Shown one piece after another: positions 1-10,317 of a DNA stretch of 64,000 nucleotides. Source of the DNA: Zychaea mexicana (lineage: Eukaryota; Mucoromycota; Mucoromycetes; Mucorales; Lichtheimiaceae). The notes below the pieces were generated by a model. It had not been told where the DNA came from, did no database searches, and saw nothing but the letters and a program-made list of their open reading frames with translations. The position numbers and the translations under genes are program-made. The stretch is from positions 186,001 through 250,000 of the forward strand of contig NW_026516725.1 of NCBI RefSeq assembly GCF_025766255.1. Direction: 5' to 3'. How positions within the stretch are numbered: the stretch's first letter is position 1; each line of letters starts with the position of its first letter.

Positions 1-1463
1 CTTCAATATCTTCAATATTAAGGTCTATTATTTTAGCTTGTAATTCTATCATTTCATTATATTCTTTTTTTACTTTTTATTCATTATTAAAAACTAAATT
101 AATTTTATTTAATTTTGAAGGAAAATCAAACCTATCACCATACCAAAGTTTATGATGTGGCTGAACTTCTATATTAAAATTTTCACAAAAATTATGTATA
201 TTTTTTATTAAACAAGCAATACGAAACTGTAAATTATAGTATTTTTTATCAGTCATTTGAAGTGCAGCTTTATTATTATTAAATCTATTAAATTTAGATG
301 CTAAAATTGAAAAATTGATTTTCTATTTCGGACCTAAATGACCCAAATTTACTATTAAAATTTGATTCTGAAGCTGTCAGTTTATTATTAATTTCTTTTC
401 TAATTGGATATACAAAATTTCTATTATCAAAATTATATCCATATTCAGCAGCATTTTCAATAAATTTTTCTACAAATAAATTATAACCTCCATCCATACC
501 TAAACAATCTAATATATGCATATATTTATATAATTTCATATTTAAAAACATAGTACCGTCATTACTAATAGCACATTTATCGCTATTAGAAACAAAAATA
601 ATACTTTTATTAATATCTACTACAATTTGTGTTCTTAATCCTAAACCTTTTAATTTATATGAATATAATTTTTTAGTATTTTCATTAGGATTATAGTATT
701 TAATCTTACTATCATGCCCATTTATAAATAAAGTTATGAGAAACATTCCATATTATATAACTTTAAATTTATCCTTTAATTTATCTATTTTTAAAGTTTT
801 TTGACAATTTTAAATACTAAAATATATTTATTTTTTAATTATTATTATTGTTTTAAAGCTTTTATTATATTTAAACTTTTTATTATCTTAAAATCTCATT
901 TTATCTTTAAAACTTAAATTATATTTAATAAATTTAAACCCCGCAACTACTTTGAAATACCCAATGTCTGTACTATGTTTCTCTATATTATTAAAACCAT
1001 CAGGATTATAAGCCTTTGTAGATAATACTCTGATTTTATATTTAAAAATAAACTTTGTAAATCTATTTTAACTTTTTTATTTGAATCTGAATAATTACTA
1101 ATCCAAAAATCTTTATATTAATCATAAAAGGTAGTATATGGAATTATATTTGCCATTTCTGGTCCTGTCCTTCCTGATACTATATGATATAATAAAATTA
1201 ATCCTTTTTCTACTTCCCTAAAGGACCTAGATATTCTTTATTTGTATTTAAAATGGTTAAAAAATAATATACAGGAATATATCCTAATTTTTCTAATAAT
1301 TCATTTTTTATTTCTTTCATAATATCATTATCTTTAATATCTTTTATTTTTGCTCTATGGTTAAATCTATTTCTAATTTCAGGCCATTCCTTATCTAAAA
1401 AATCCCATTTATTTAAAATTAATTTTTTCAATTTCAGTCTTTAATTTGTTTTCAAAAATAATA
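1..1463 (-). pseudogene. HARBI-like (DDE_Tnp_4) transposase remnant
   Basis: Decayed transposase of a cut-and-paste DNA transposon. Reading leftward, the N-terminal part (about 1431-1000) gives phrases such as WPEIRNRFNHRAKIKD and GRTGPEMANIIPYTTFYD in shifting frames. The C-terminal part (746-110) resembles a DDE superfamily endonuclease: SYKLKGLGLRTQIVVDINK, then SNDGTMFLNMKLY, then FGSFRSEIENQF, and after a frameshift near 300 IACLIKNIHNFC. The order matches HARBI/PIF-type transposases, where 'hG.KtQivvd' and 'E.tFg.LK.rF' patterns are typical. Several frameshifts and stops make it inactive. The ORF beginning (MELENNVS, 3154-3131) lies beyond an inserted element, so the gene is split at 1463/3130. 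It is very AT-rich compared with the genes to the right. The left end lies outside the window. The superfamily is an inference from motifs. Confidence 0.6.
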
Positions 1464-1486
1464 CAGTGGTCCCCCGCTTTTTGCAG
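1464..1486 (+). repeat. Left terminal inverted repeat of pogo-type element
   Basis: 23 bp, starting CAGTGGTCCCCCGCTTTTTG. It is identical to the reverse complement of 3107-3129 and is preceded by TA. Confidence 0.85.
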
Positions 1487-1595
1487 CAGCGGTTTTTGGT
1501 GGAAAAAACTGCAAAAAGTGGGGAACTGCAAAAAGTGAGGATGAGTATGAGATGTTACACAGACTGAGTCTATTATGTTAATCAAGTGTCAATGA

Positions 1596-2003
1596 TAGGG
1601 GGTTAAACCTTAACTGTAATTCCTTAAAAGGTTTTATTGTTTAAAGATAAATCATTGTTTAAACATATTTAGGAAAAATAAAAAATTAAATTATAATTTT
1701 TTTATTTTTAAAACTTTTATCTTTTTTTTAAACTTTTATCTTTTTTTTTAAAACTTTTTTTTTTAATTCTTTGAAAGGTTTATGTTTCATATAAACCTTT
1801 TTAAACCTTTTAAAGAGTTATATCCTTTAAGGTTTAATATTTAATTTGAAAAGTAGCGGACCGGTAGGGAGCATACCCCCTCTAGGCTAGGAGGAACGAC
1901 GACGCCTCGGAGTGAATGAAATGAACGGAGCTTGACAGTGGAAATCCTTAACTAAAATTAAATCACTGTTTACAGTAGATTTAATTGTTATGGATTGAAA
2001 CTC
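1596..2003 (+). repeat. 408-bp direct repeat, copy 1
   Basis: Runs from TAGGGGGTTAAACC to GATTGAAACTC and recurs at 2330-2737 with only about one base difference seen (CGGAG versus CAGAG near 1915/2649). It is AT-rich with homopolymer T/A runs and small hairpins, plus a GC cluster (AGCGGACCGGTAGGGAGC). The ends are not TG...CA and no flanking 5-bp duplication was found, so LTR status is not supported. Confidence 0.85.
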
Positions 2004-2329
2004 TTGGTGGTGGTAATGTTGTGGGGCGTCAACATTACATCAACACCACCATAGGGGTGCTTCCATTTTAAATATAAATTATAAAAGAAAATTTATTTTC
2101 TTTATAATTATATTTATCCTAATATAAAAAATAGAAACATTTATGTTTCATTTATTTATATGGCTCCACAGCGGTAGCGAGGATAGGGCCGAGTAATGGG
2201 TGGGGGTGTTTAGAATAATATATAAAGTTAGCCCCCCACTGGAGGCTTTTAACCCTGGAAGGGTAACTTTATATATGATAGCGAATGAAATGAGCTATTA
2301 ATAGAAAGGTAGCGAATGAAATGAGCTAT
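2004..2329. other. AT-rich spacer with GC clusters, mitochondrial-like
   Basis: 326 bp between the two 408-bp repeats. It contains an imperfect palindrome GGTGGTGGTAATGTTG...CAACATTACATCAACACC (2005-2050) and a hairpin whose arms are TATATAAAGTTA and TAACTTTATATA (about 2218-2275) around a GC-rich loop. AT-rich DNA punctuated by GC-rich hairpins is typical of fungal mitochondrial spacers, so this may be a nuclear mitochondrial insertion. No mitochondrial gene was recognised, so this is inference. Confidence 0.4.
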
Positions 2330-2737
2330 TAGGGGGTTAAACCTTAACTGTAATTCCTTAAAAGGTTTTATTGTTTAAAGATAAATCATTGTTTAAACAT
2401 ATTTAGGAAAAATAAAAAATTAAATTATAATTTTTTTATTTTTAAAACTTTTATCTTTTTTTTAAACTTTTATCTTTTTTTTTAAAACTTTTTTTTTTAA
2501 TTCTTTGAAAGGTTTATGTTTCATATAAACCTTTTTAAACCTTTTAAAGAGTTATATCCTTTAAGGTTTAATATTTAATTTGAAAAGTAGCGGACCGGTA
2601 GGGAGCATACCCCCTCTAGGCTAGGAGGAACGACGACGCCTCAGAGTGAATGAAATGAACGGAGCTTGACAGTGGAAATCCTTAACTAAAATTAAATCAC
2701 TGTTTACAGTAGATTTAATTGTTATGGATTGAAACTC
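2330..2737 (+). repeat. 408-bp direct repeat, copy 2
   Basis: Second copy of 1596-2003, nearly identical, so the duplication is recent or homogenised. It is preceded by two 22-bp copies of TAGCGAATGAAATGAGCTAT (2279 and 2310). Confidence 0.85.
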
Positions 2738-2863
2738 ATAGTAAACCAATTAAAAGTGTCGGTGTTGTACTGAGGCTACTTATTATAAATCAACTCTTAT
2801 ATAAAAGGCTGTCGTCTCATTCTTGATGTTTATATACTGCACTATCGACACCTCCACACCACT

Positions 2864-2932
2864 ATGGTAAAAGCAAAATACCCAAAGCTTACTGACGAGC
2901 AAAAGGACGCTATCTATCAACATTACATGTAG
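2864..2932 (+). pseudogene. Remnant of pogo-type transposase N-terminus
   Basis: ATG at 2864 opens 22 codons (MVKAKYPKLTDEQKDAIYQH then Y, M and stop at 2930). This resembles the helix-turn-helix start of pogo/Tigger-type transposases, which often begin with basic residues and an 'LT.EQ...I' helix. The reading ends at TAG and the rest of the protein is missing. It lies within the pogo-type element, in the expected direction, about 200 bp from the right inverted repeat. The assignment rests on a short stretch and on context. Confidence 0.4.
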
Positions 2933-3106
2933 ATGTCACTGGTTCAAGACTCTGTGTCCCAGGCTCTCGAGTTAATAGCGGAAAATTGCAGGTCCCCATT
3001 TTTGGCCTGCAAAATGCAAAAAGTGAGGAAACTGCAATTTTACTAAGTGATGAGCGGGTATGCTCCAACAAAATCTGCAAAAATTGAGGATCTGCAAAAA
3101 GTGGGG

Positions 3107-3129
3107 CTGCAAAAAGCGGGGGACCACTG
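3107..3129 (-). repeat. Right terminal inverted repeat of pogo-type element
   Basis: 23 bp, ending AAAGCGGGGGACCACTG. It is the perfect reverse complement of 1464-1486 and is followed by TA. A second partial copy of the CTGCAAAAAGTGGGG motif sits just inside (3092-3106). Confidence 0.85.
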
Positions 3130-3238
3130 TACTAACATTATTTTCAAGTTCCATTTTATATGAATGAAAAATTCAATTTTGTCTGTAATATATAAAATAA
3201 TTGAATCTTGAGAATCAAGGTAATACCGATTTGTCCCC

Positions 3239-4387
3239 TTACGTCAAGAATCCGTACAAGTCATTGCAGTTGGTTGATAAGCCGGCATAGTCCAATGCTA
3301 CCAAGCAAATTTTTTCTGTATTCGTAATCTACACCAGTATATCTAGTAAAAAGAAGCAATCAACAAATTTGGATACAATGAGACACTGATTTACTTACCT
3401 TGAGTATTTCCTTCCATAGATAACTGTGTGAGCAGTTCATCTTTCTGCTTCATATCTCGTTCAGCCAATGGATCATTAGCCTGAGAATTATAAGAGACGA
3501 ACACGTGGTTGACTAACGATCGTTCTTTTAACCGTTGACACATGAGATTCAATAATTTGATCCGTGTTTCGTGGTCTTCGGCTCCTTCCGACTTTCTTGC
3601 ATAACCCAATATTTTGAATCCTTGCTTCTTCAAATTTCGAATCTCTGTTTGGTATTCAGTCAGGAATCGAACAATCCTTTTCACGATTTCGGCTAAAATT
3701 TCAAAAAAAATTAATCCGTTGCATTTGTATTCTTAGAACACATACAGTATTCATCCCGTCTTACTAAAATATTCTTCCTTTAGGATGTATAGCGACCGAA
3801 CAGAGATCATTGAATTATTGGTATAACGTTTCCTTTTGGGCTTGCACATCAAAAAGTCAACTTTCTTTGATGAACACCAGTTTCCGAAAGACGTGACACT
3901 CTTGTCGTTGAATATTTCTGTGTGTTGCAATAATGTTGAAAATATGTCGCCATTCGTAACATTTTTCTTTTCATAGAGTTGGTCGTTACCCAGATCATAA
4001 GGTAGAAAACATGTATTCAAGAATTGCACAACCTGTTGTTGATTCGCTGTATAAAAGTAACAAGAGTGTTAATGTTGGTGTATCTAGTATCAGCTGTGCT
4101 TTCATTTTTTTTTTGTTCACTTTACTGAGAAACATGTGATCCTGAACCATTTCATTCTCTATTATACGCGACGAAATCACATTTCTGCTGATGTACGTTT
4201 TGAATTTGACAGGGTTTTGGTTGATTCTTGTTTGACAAATGAGCATAGGCTCTGTTGGATCGTCCGAGTGGCAGATTTCGATATTGTTTATGTCATCAAT
4301 CAACTTTGATAACTTGACGACGTTTGATTCATTATATGGTTCACAGTAAGACATGCATATAGCCTGTTCTCTGCTGATTGTAACCAT
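3239..4387 (-). CDS. Unknown four-exon protein with recombinase-like motif (repeat family?)
   Basis: Leftward gene of four exons: 4126-4387, 3765-4046, 3399-3692 and 3239-3315. All junctions have GT-AG sites and consistent phase, giving 304 residues that begin MVTISREQAICMSYCEPYNE. The middle carries GFKILGYARKSEGAE followed by a charged helix and NDPLAERD. The end is EKICLVALDYAGLSTNCNDL. The 'GYARKS' strand recalls the N-terminus of serine recombinases (YxRvS), but the rest of that fold is not evident and the C-terminal DNA-binding part is absent. The frame is intact through all four exons, unlike the neighbouring transposases. The position among mobile elements suggests it is itself a member of a dispersed family. 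The exon map is well supported by phase; the function is unknown. Confidence 0.6.
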
Positions 4388-4439
4388 GGCGATAAAAAGA
4401 AAAGGTTGCTGAAAAGAAGGATGACAAAAAGAAAAAAAG

Positions 4440-4626
4440 ATAGTGTACACAAAAAAAAAGACAGTCTGCATAAACAGCCTGCACAAAAAAAGACAGTCTG
4501 CACAAACAGCCTGCACAAACAGCCTGATAAAAAAATAAAAGACAGCCTGTGCAAACAGCCTGCACAAAAAAAAGACAGCCTGCACAAACAGCCTGCACAA
4601 AAAAAAGACAGCCTACACAAAAAAAA
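4440..4626 (+). repeat. Tandem minisatellite (CAGCCTGCACAAA-type units)
   Basis: Imperfect tandem units built from AAAAAAGACAGCCTGCACA and AACAGCCTGCACA, at least six copies, separated by A runs. It lies directly upstream of the start codon (4387) of the leftward unknown gene and directly after the end (4641) of the Tc1 transposase remnant. Open frames across it are by-products of the repeat. Confidence 0.8.
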
Positions 4627-4640
4627 AAGAAGAAAACTCT

Positions 4641-5924
4641 TCACAATCTCTCCTTGTTTAAACATTTACCAAAGCATTTGACAGAATGAGAAACAAAGCC
4701 TTTGAAATCACTCAAATACAAGCTATCGCATGCTTCAATTCTAGTCATTAGCAATTCTTTTTCCAAAAATTTATTTCACTTAACTTTACTTTTGACAACT
4801 GACCAGAACTGCTCAATTGGATTCAGTTCAGGAGAATATGGAGGAAGACATACGGATCTGTATCCTCGTGAATTGATATACTTACCAATGTCTGCTGAGT
4901 TGTGAATAGGAGCATTATCCATGACAAGGTAGTGTCCCTTCATTTCGGGATACTTGTCCATTTCGTCGAGAGTAGCCTTTACAAAGCTTAGATAATGGCC
5001 TGTCACTGTCCCTGTGCTATAACCATCAGTCGCACGTCCAAGCTTTTCTCTTTTTGATACGCTTTGGAACTCGCAAGCTAACATTAATTAAGCCATTTGC
5101 AGATATTGCACCTAAAATCGATGTTGCGTTTGCTTTCGTTGTAGGCACTGTAACTATTGCAGGAGTGCCTTTCTTTGACCAAGCCATACCCCGTTTCAAA
5201 TTAATGTGAAAGGCTGATTCATCAAGAAAAACACAATTTGTTGTGAAATCCAGGTCAGTTTGCTGCCACTTTGGACCCAGTCGTATCTTTGCTGAATCTT
5301 TTCCTCACTGTTCCTTTCCACAGGATGAAACTGTGCTTGCTTAATTGACAGATTACACCGAGTTGTCATAAAGTTGTAAACAGTACTACGAGAAACGTTG
5401 AGACCTTCAAAGTTTTGTTTCAAACTTTCCACCACTTCATTGACAACGGCAGAAGGGTTCTCAACAATATAATTTAAAAGAAACTGTTTATGCTCTTTTC
5501 CAAGAATACGACGGCGACCTGACTTATTTTTCTTCTCAAAGATGTTTTCAGGGTTCTCGTAATAACGTTTGACCCATCTCTGTGCTACTCGGATATGAAT
5601 ACCTAATTGCCTTGCAGCAGCAGAAGCTTTCAAGCATTTGCTAAAAAATAAATGAAAAAATCTAGTCTTGTCTTCATCAGAGTAAACCGTATAGCGTCGC
5701 TTGTTGCATAGTTCCATATCAATATCTTCACTATTCCTCTTATCCATAACTGGATGCATTACAGGATTAGGCCTTTCCGAAGGTTTATTCATTAAGAACT
5801 GAGTACAAGAACTTATTGTTTCAATAACGAATAGCTCCTCATCCACAACAACATCCATCGGCTCAACGCCATTCTCATCAACAACGTGCCCTTGTCCATT
5901 TTCATAAAAAAATTGCATACTCAT
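4641..5924 (-). pseudogene. Tc1/mariner DD34E transposase, broken
   Basis: Leftward transposase of the Tc1 type. The start is taken as ATG at 5924 (MSMQFFYENG). An N-terminal helix-turn-helix (ASAAARQLGIHIRVAQRWV) and a second one (VSRSTVYNFM) bind transposon ends. The catalytic triad is visible: first Asp in VFLDESAFH, second in VMDNAPIHNS, Glu in NPIEQFW, with 34 residues between the last two (DD34E). It is inactivated by a one-base deletion near 5265 (after RYDWVQ), another frameshift near 5040-5060 (before GYSTGTVTGHYL), and a stop after KSKVK near 4775, beyond which homologous sequence (FLEKELLMTRIEACDSLYL) continues to the stop at 4641. Clear terminal inverted repeats were not found. 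The insertion abuts the truncated oxygenase at 6.1 kb. Confidence 0.85.
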
Positions 5925-6120
5925 CTTCAATATCTGTAAAATAAATTATAAATAGGAAGAAGAAAGTAAAATGGACACAGAAATTCGTCCCCCCCCCTTT
6001 CTTAGAAATAATTGATGCCAAGAAATTTAATTGGATAATTACTAAGCGACAACTTAAAATAAACGAAGTTCATAACACGTGAGCACGACTTTACTTTCTG
6101 AAGTGACTGTACTACTATAG

Positions 6121-7069
6121 AGAACAAGTGGATATTGGCCGTGAGTTTCCAGCTGAGCCAATAGACGATGGAGGTCCTCTGTATGCATCGCTGCGTGGAC
6201 CCAACCTGTGGCCAAAGAGCATACCCGACTTTAAGACAACCATCTTGGATTTGATGCAAGCGATGACAGATGTTGGCATTATCATCTTGAGTGCTATGGC
6301 GAAAAATCTGAAAGTGGTGGATGAAAAGGCGTTCATGGAAATGTTCAATAGCGACTACAGCGCACGTATGAAACTGACTCGGTATCCTGGCATGAAGAAT
6401 ACAACCGATCGTCCGTTAGAGCATGGATTAGGTGTTGGACCACACAAGGTAGAGACAGATTCGTAATAAGGAATGTCATGACACGTCTTTTTGGTTCACA
6501 AGGAAAAAAAAATATATTCCAGGATTATGGATTTTTAGCTGTATTGTTGCAAGATCCCATTGGTGGCCTTCAGGTCCAAACGCACGATGGTCAATGGATT
6601 GTAAGCTCTCTCTCTCTCTCCATCGTCCACCTTTCGCCAATTGACTCTATTACCTTTTTTAATATATAAGGATGCAACACCAATCCCGGATACATTCGTA
6701 GTCAATATTGGAGAAACATTCGAACGGTTGACACGCAAAATCTTCATCGCTACGACACATCGGGTATTGAATAACCCAGAGGATCGGGATCGATTCTCCA
6801 TTCCAGTATTTCTGGCAGCCTCTCTTGATACCCGCGTTCCTCAAGTCATTGCGTCTGCGGTTGAGCTAGACAACAAGAAAATTGTTTCTGATGTTCAGGA
6901 GAACCAGCTGTTGCAAGAAGAGGTTTACGGTGTCAACGAATTGAATGGCTATATGCGCAGCCATCCGCGAGTGCGTGATCGATGGTACAATTATGATGAA
7001 AAGACCAAGCTTTGGTCGCGTCGCGTTGAACCTCTACTACCGTCTGCCCAAAATAGTTGTAGCTCTTAA
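6121..7069 (+). pseudogene. 2OG-Fe(II) oxygenase, 5'-truncated
   Basis: C-terminal two-thirds of a 2-oxoglutarate/Fe(II)-dependent dioxygenase of the isopenicillin-N-synthase-like type. Exons 6121-6448, 6523-6600 and 6671-7069 join in phase. The iron ligands are present: HKD formed across the first intron (GVGPH-KDYGFLAVLLQD) and a distal His in IATTHRVLN. The 2OG-binding Arg/Ser pair is in DRDRFSIPVF. Upstream of 6121 the frame closes at TGA 6104 right after a possible splice acceptor (CTACTATAG). The N-terminal domain is absent and the next 200 bp to the left is the Tc1 remnant. The most likely history is that transposon activity cut off the first exons. The remaining catalytic core is unbroken. 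The substrate cannot be told. Confidence 0.75.
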
Positions 7070-8414
7070 ATGTATATATCATGCACATTCGCTAAGCTAG
7101 AAATTGTGTTGTTGATGCAATAAATTTCTGGTAGTTTGCAACAAATGACAAATACAACGCTGTCTTTCTAATCGAAAAGACCGAAACCAAAATCGGTTAT
7201 AAGTTGCAAGTTCTTCCGTTTGTTCGTGGGACCACGAAAATGCGTGTATCATAGTACAATGGCATCTTGTATCAGGATCAATAGATGTCAAACGACAACA
7301 CTTATCAATGCCAATCATCGTTTTTTTTGTGCTTACAGTAATTCGCTTTAGTCCACTTTGTTATAAACATTCTAATAAACTTGCATCACAATCAGCTACC
7401 TACAGCTTGTTGTTGTGTGTCAGATCCAGACATCTATCATTTGGTCTTCATATATCCCACATGATCAATAATGCACACTAGTAAATAAGGATTTCCTGCT
7501 ATTACAGCTTCACTTCTGTCCGTTTACTGTTCCAGACCTGTTGCTTTCATGCATTGTATTATCCGACTGATTAACGCCTGAAGGGTTGTATAAGCCCTCT
7601 TACTATTTTAAGGCGTCTCATTGGTTATTCATTGACGTTACTTTTTGTGCTTACCCCATGTGAGACTCAAAAAAGGACCATCTTAATTTTTCGTTGGGGG
7701 CGTTTCTTTGTCTTTAAAGAAACTATTAAATGGGATATAGCGTAAAGAAAAAGTTGAGTACGTGCTTTTGCCTCTGTAGAGGATATGCGTCCTTTTTCTC
7801 AGGAGGCTATGCTGCCAATGCCGTGTTTAGCATGTAGTTATTACAGTGTGCATATAATATGCCTTTTTCTTCGGTCAGTTGAACACTTTGATAGAATGTG
7901 CACTCAGCATAATCACATTCTTAAAGTACATCATTGCATCTTATGTGTTTATCACCATTAATGGATGGATTCGTTCAGACACGTATCTACCAATCATCCT
8001 GGCTGAAGGACAATCTAGTACATACTATGATATTCTATCTTTTCCATACTACAACAGTTAAAAAAAGATTTAGTCATTACAACTTATCTGGAGCTACGTA
8101 GAGAAGCAACACGAGGAAACAAGCATACTTACAATAGACAAAAAATCATTACAAAGATTCTGTCTAGAGATAGATGCTATCCTGCTACTGCTAGTCTATA
8201 ATATTAGATAGAAGCGGTGTTGTTTCTCGTGATATCATGGTACATATCAACATGTTGTTTGAACAACGGGATGATGGGCGTGTATGTATGAGTGGATAAA
8301 TCACCCTCTTATGTCTCGCGGAGTTGCCCAAAAAAGGAATACACACCTAAACGTGGAACGAGAGAAGCAAAAAAAATAAATCTTAAACTCTTACCAATAC
8401 CATTGATTTATAGA
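7070..8414. other. Intergenic, no clear gene
   Basis: AT-rich spacer between the oxygenase fragment and the NPL gene. One leftward ATG frame (7318-7100, starting MIGIDKCCRLTSIDPDTRCH) has a protein-like composition but no recognised motif, introns or conservation signal. Nothing else was supported. Confidence 0.5.
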
Positions 8415-9796
8415 ATGTCGACAAACTTCATTGGTATCGTATTATGGAGGGTTTCTTTATCTTTTTGTTTACGTTTTCACTGTGAAATATTATATTAACC
8501 TTTCGGTTGTTCCGGGAACGGGGGTTCTCAAATAATACATTAGGTTTGGTAATACAGCCGAATGAACCATTGACACTTGCCATCGATGAAGGCATTCATT
8601 TCACAATGGCAAGTAGACCTATTCAAAAACCGCGTTCGAGAATTGTTGTCTAAGAAGAAGAATAGGTGGTGCCGAAATTCACTTTTATCCCGTCCTCGAA
8701 ACTAATTAGTACGCGATATGTGTGTATATATATATATATAGGCCTCACTGATTGACGATGCAAAACCGGGACGATCCACACTAAAAGTACGCGTAAGGGA
8801 CCAAGAATTTGCCCTTTGCTCGCTCACGTTCGATGAGGTAATAATAACAACATAGAACAGTGTTAAGCTTTCTCTTCTCTTGCGTACCCTTTCCCCCTAT
8901 TATTTCTAACACAACTTGAATATAGGTTGAACAGCAAGCTCTAGATGTCTATTTTAAAGATGTGGATGAACCAACTTTAATATTAACTGGAGTCAAGTAA
9001 CGTATCGAATTCAATGTATCTGTTGTTGTTGTTGTTGTGGCGACCAAACACGATCCTATTCGGGAAAAGCAGAGAGGCTAGGGCTTGGAAGCTCTTGAAT
9101 GTTGAAAACCAATGCGCCTTTTTTCCATTTCTTTTAGTCCGATCAACCTTACTGGTAATATCATGCTAGAAGACGGCGATTTCGTTCCCGAAGAAGAAGA
9201 TGAAGAGGATGATTATGGCCCGATACAGTTCCGTGATCCATCCGATGAACGGTTCCTTGGTGGATTTGAACTTCGGCATTTCGGCCTTGAGCCCCATTAT
9301 TCGTTTTATCCCGACAAAATTGATCTGCGGAAAGAAGAGTCGGATGAAGAGGATACCATGCTACAGTAAGCATTAGTCTTCACTTTTTGTGTGTGTGTGT
9401 GTGTGTAATCAAGGGATGGTTTGATGACTCAACATACATGTGTTTTTCGTCTTCTTAGTGACAATATCGCCATGGGATTAATCAATTCTATGCTGAACAG
9501 CGGCAATGAAGTCAAAGTGAAAAAGGCAAAAGCTATATTAGGTAAAAGAATATATACCTTTCCAAAATTCCAAAGCCTCCTGGATTGTATATATCCTTCA
9601 ATGATACTTTCTCGAGATGCTTACTATGTATGATGATATAGAAACATTGAAATCAAAGGCAAACGACACATCCTCACAACAGAATCATGGAAAGATATCC
9701 AAAAAGCAAACTTCAATTAAAAGTAGCAGTGGTAGTAGCAAGTCACAGCAACAACAATCTAAGAAGAAGGACAAGAAAAAGAAAAATAAATCATAG
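8415..9796 (+). CDS. Stand-alone nucleoplasmin-like (NPL) domain protein
   Basis: Seven exons: 8415-8433, 8544-8608, 8742-8837, 8926-8996, 9138-9365, 9459-9541 and 9642-9796, in phase throughout, giving 238 residues. The start MSTNFIGLVIQPNEPLTLAI, then HFTMASLIDDAKPGRST, VEQQALDVYF and NPINLTGNI follow the beta-strand order of the NPL domain at the front of nuclear FKBPs (Fpr3/Fpr4, FKBP39). An acidic tract (EEEDEEDDYGP) and a Lys/Ser/Gln-rich tail (KKKDKKKKNKS) follow, as in histone chaperones. The usual C-terminal FKBP prolyl-isomerase domain is missing: the frame stops at 9794-9796 and no such domain follows. A likely role is nuclear histone binding. Intron 2 (8609-8741) would be GC-AG. 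The first exon is only 19 nt and is the weakest part of the model. Confidence 0.7.
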
Positions 9797-10286
9797 CTAC
9801 AAATGGACATACATCAATACATATGTCGCATAACCAATGCTTCTTTGACTGCTGTATTTCACAGTTTGCTAGTCACAGCAACCACCACTCTACACGAATG
9901 TGTTGATGTGCACGCTTTATGATATTTCCTTAATAATGTATCCCGCAGGAACATGTACAATAGTACAATCACAGTACGCCAGCTAATTAAACTGCCAAGA
10001 GCACTAGCATATGGAGAAGAAGAGGAAAGACTATATTTATAAATGTAAGCTGTTGGCTACTACAATTATCTTCAGGGTTGGACACATGGCAATTATGGCA
10101 GATGGAGGGAAAGACAAATGGCGTGGTTATGTAGCATGCATACTCCAGTTAAAGAGATGGGAGGGGGGGAATATCGTTATGCAAAGTCGGACGTGTGATA
10201 GATGCAGAATATTGGGTAAAAGGGTTTTGTGTATTTTTGTTTTGTGTGTTTACAGGCGTAATATACAGGGAAGGAAAAGAGCATGG

Positions 10287-10317
<31 letters not shown>

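Larger units (their letters stand above)
1464..3129. mobile_element. Non-autonomous pogo/Tc1-type element with 23-bp TIRs
   Basis: The two ends are per­fect inverted repeats of 23 bp, beginning CAGTGGTCCCCCGC at 1464 and ending GCGGGGGACCACTG at 3129. Both ends touch a TA dinucleotide (1462-1463 and 3130-3131), the target duplication of Tc1/mariner/pogo elements. Subterminal CTGCAAAAAGTG-type repeats occur at both ends. The only transposase trace is a 22-codon start at 2864. If the element and one TA are taken out, the flanking HARBI-like ORF reads continuously through the junction, so the insertion is younger than that ORF. Most of the interior is a different AT-rich insert (1596-2737). Size 1666 bp. 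Confidence 0.8.

Noticed and set aside
1596..2737. LTR retrotransposon with 408-bp LTRs
   Set aside because: Repeat ends are not TG...CA, no 4-6 bp target duplication was found, and the interior has no primer site or gag/pol coding.
6601..6670. Separate small gene at the CT-rich stretch
   Set aside because: It is the intron between exons 2 and 3 of the oxygenase fragment.
9797..10010. FKBP domain downstream of the NPL gene
   Set aside because: No frame on either strand shows FKBP motifs before the next gene.
10287..10312. Coding across the GT run
   Set aside because: Repeating Cys/Val frames come from the dinucleotide repeat alone.
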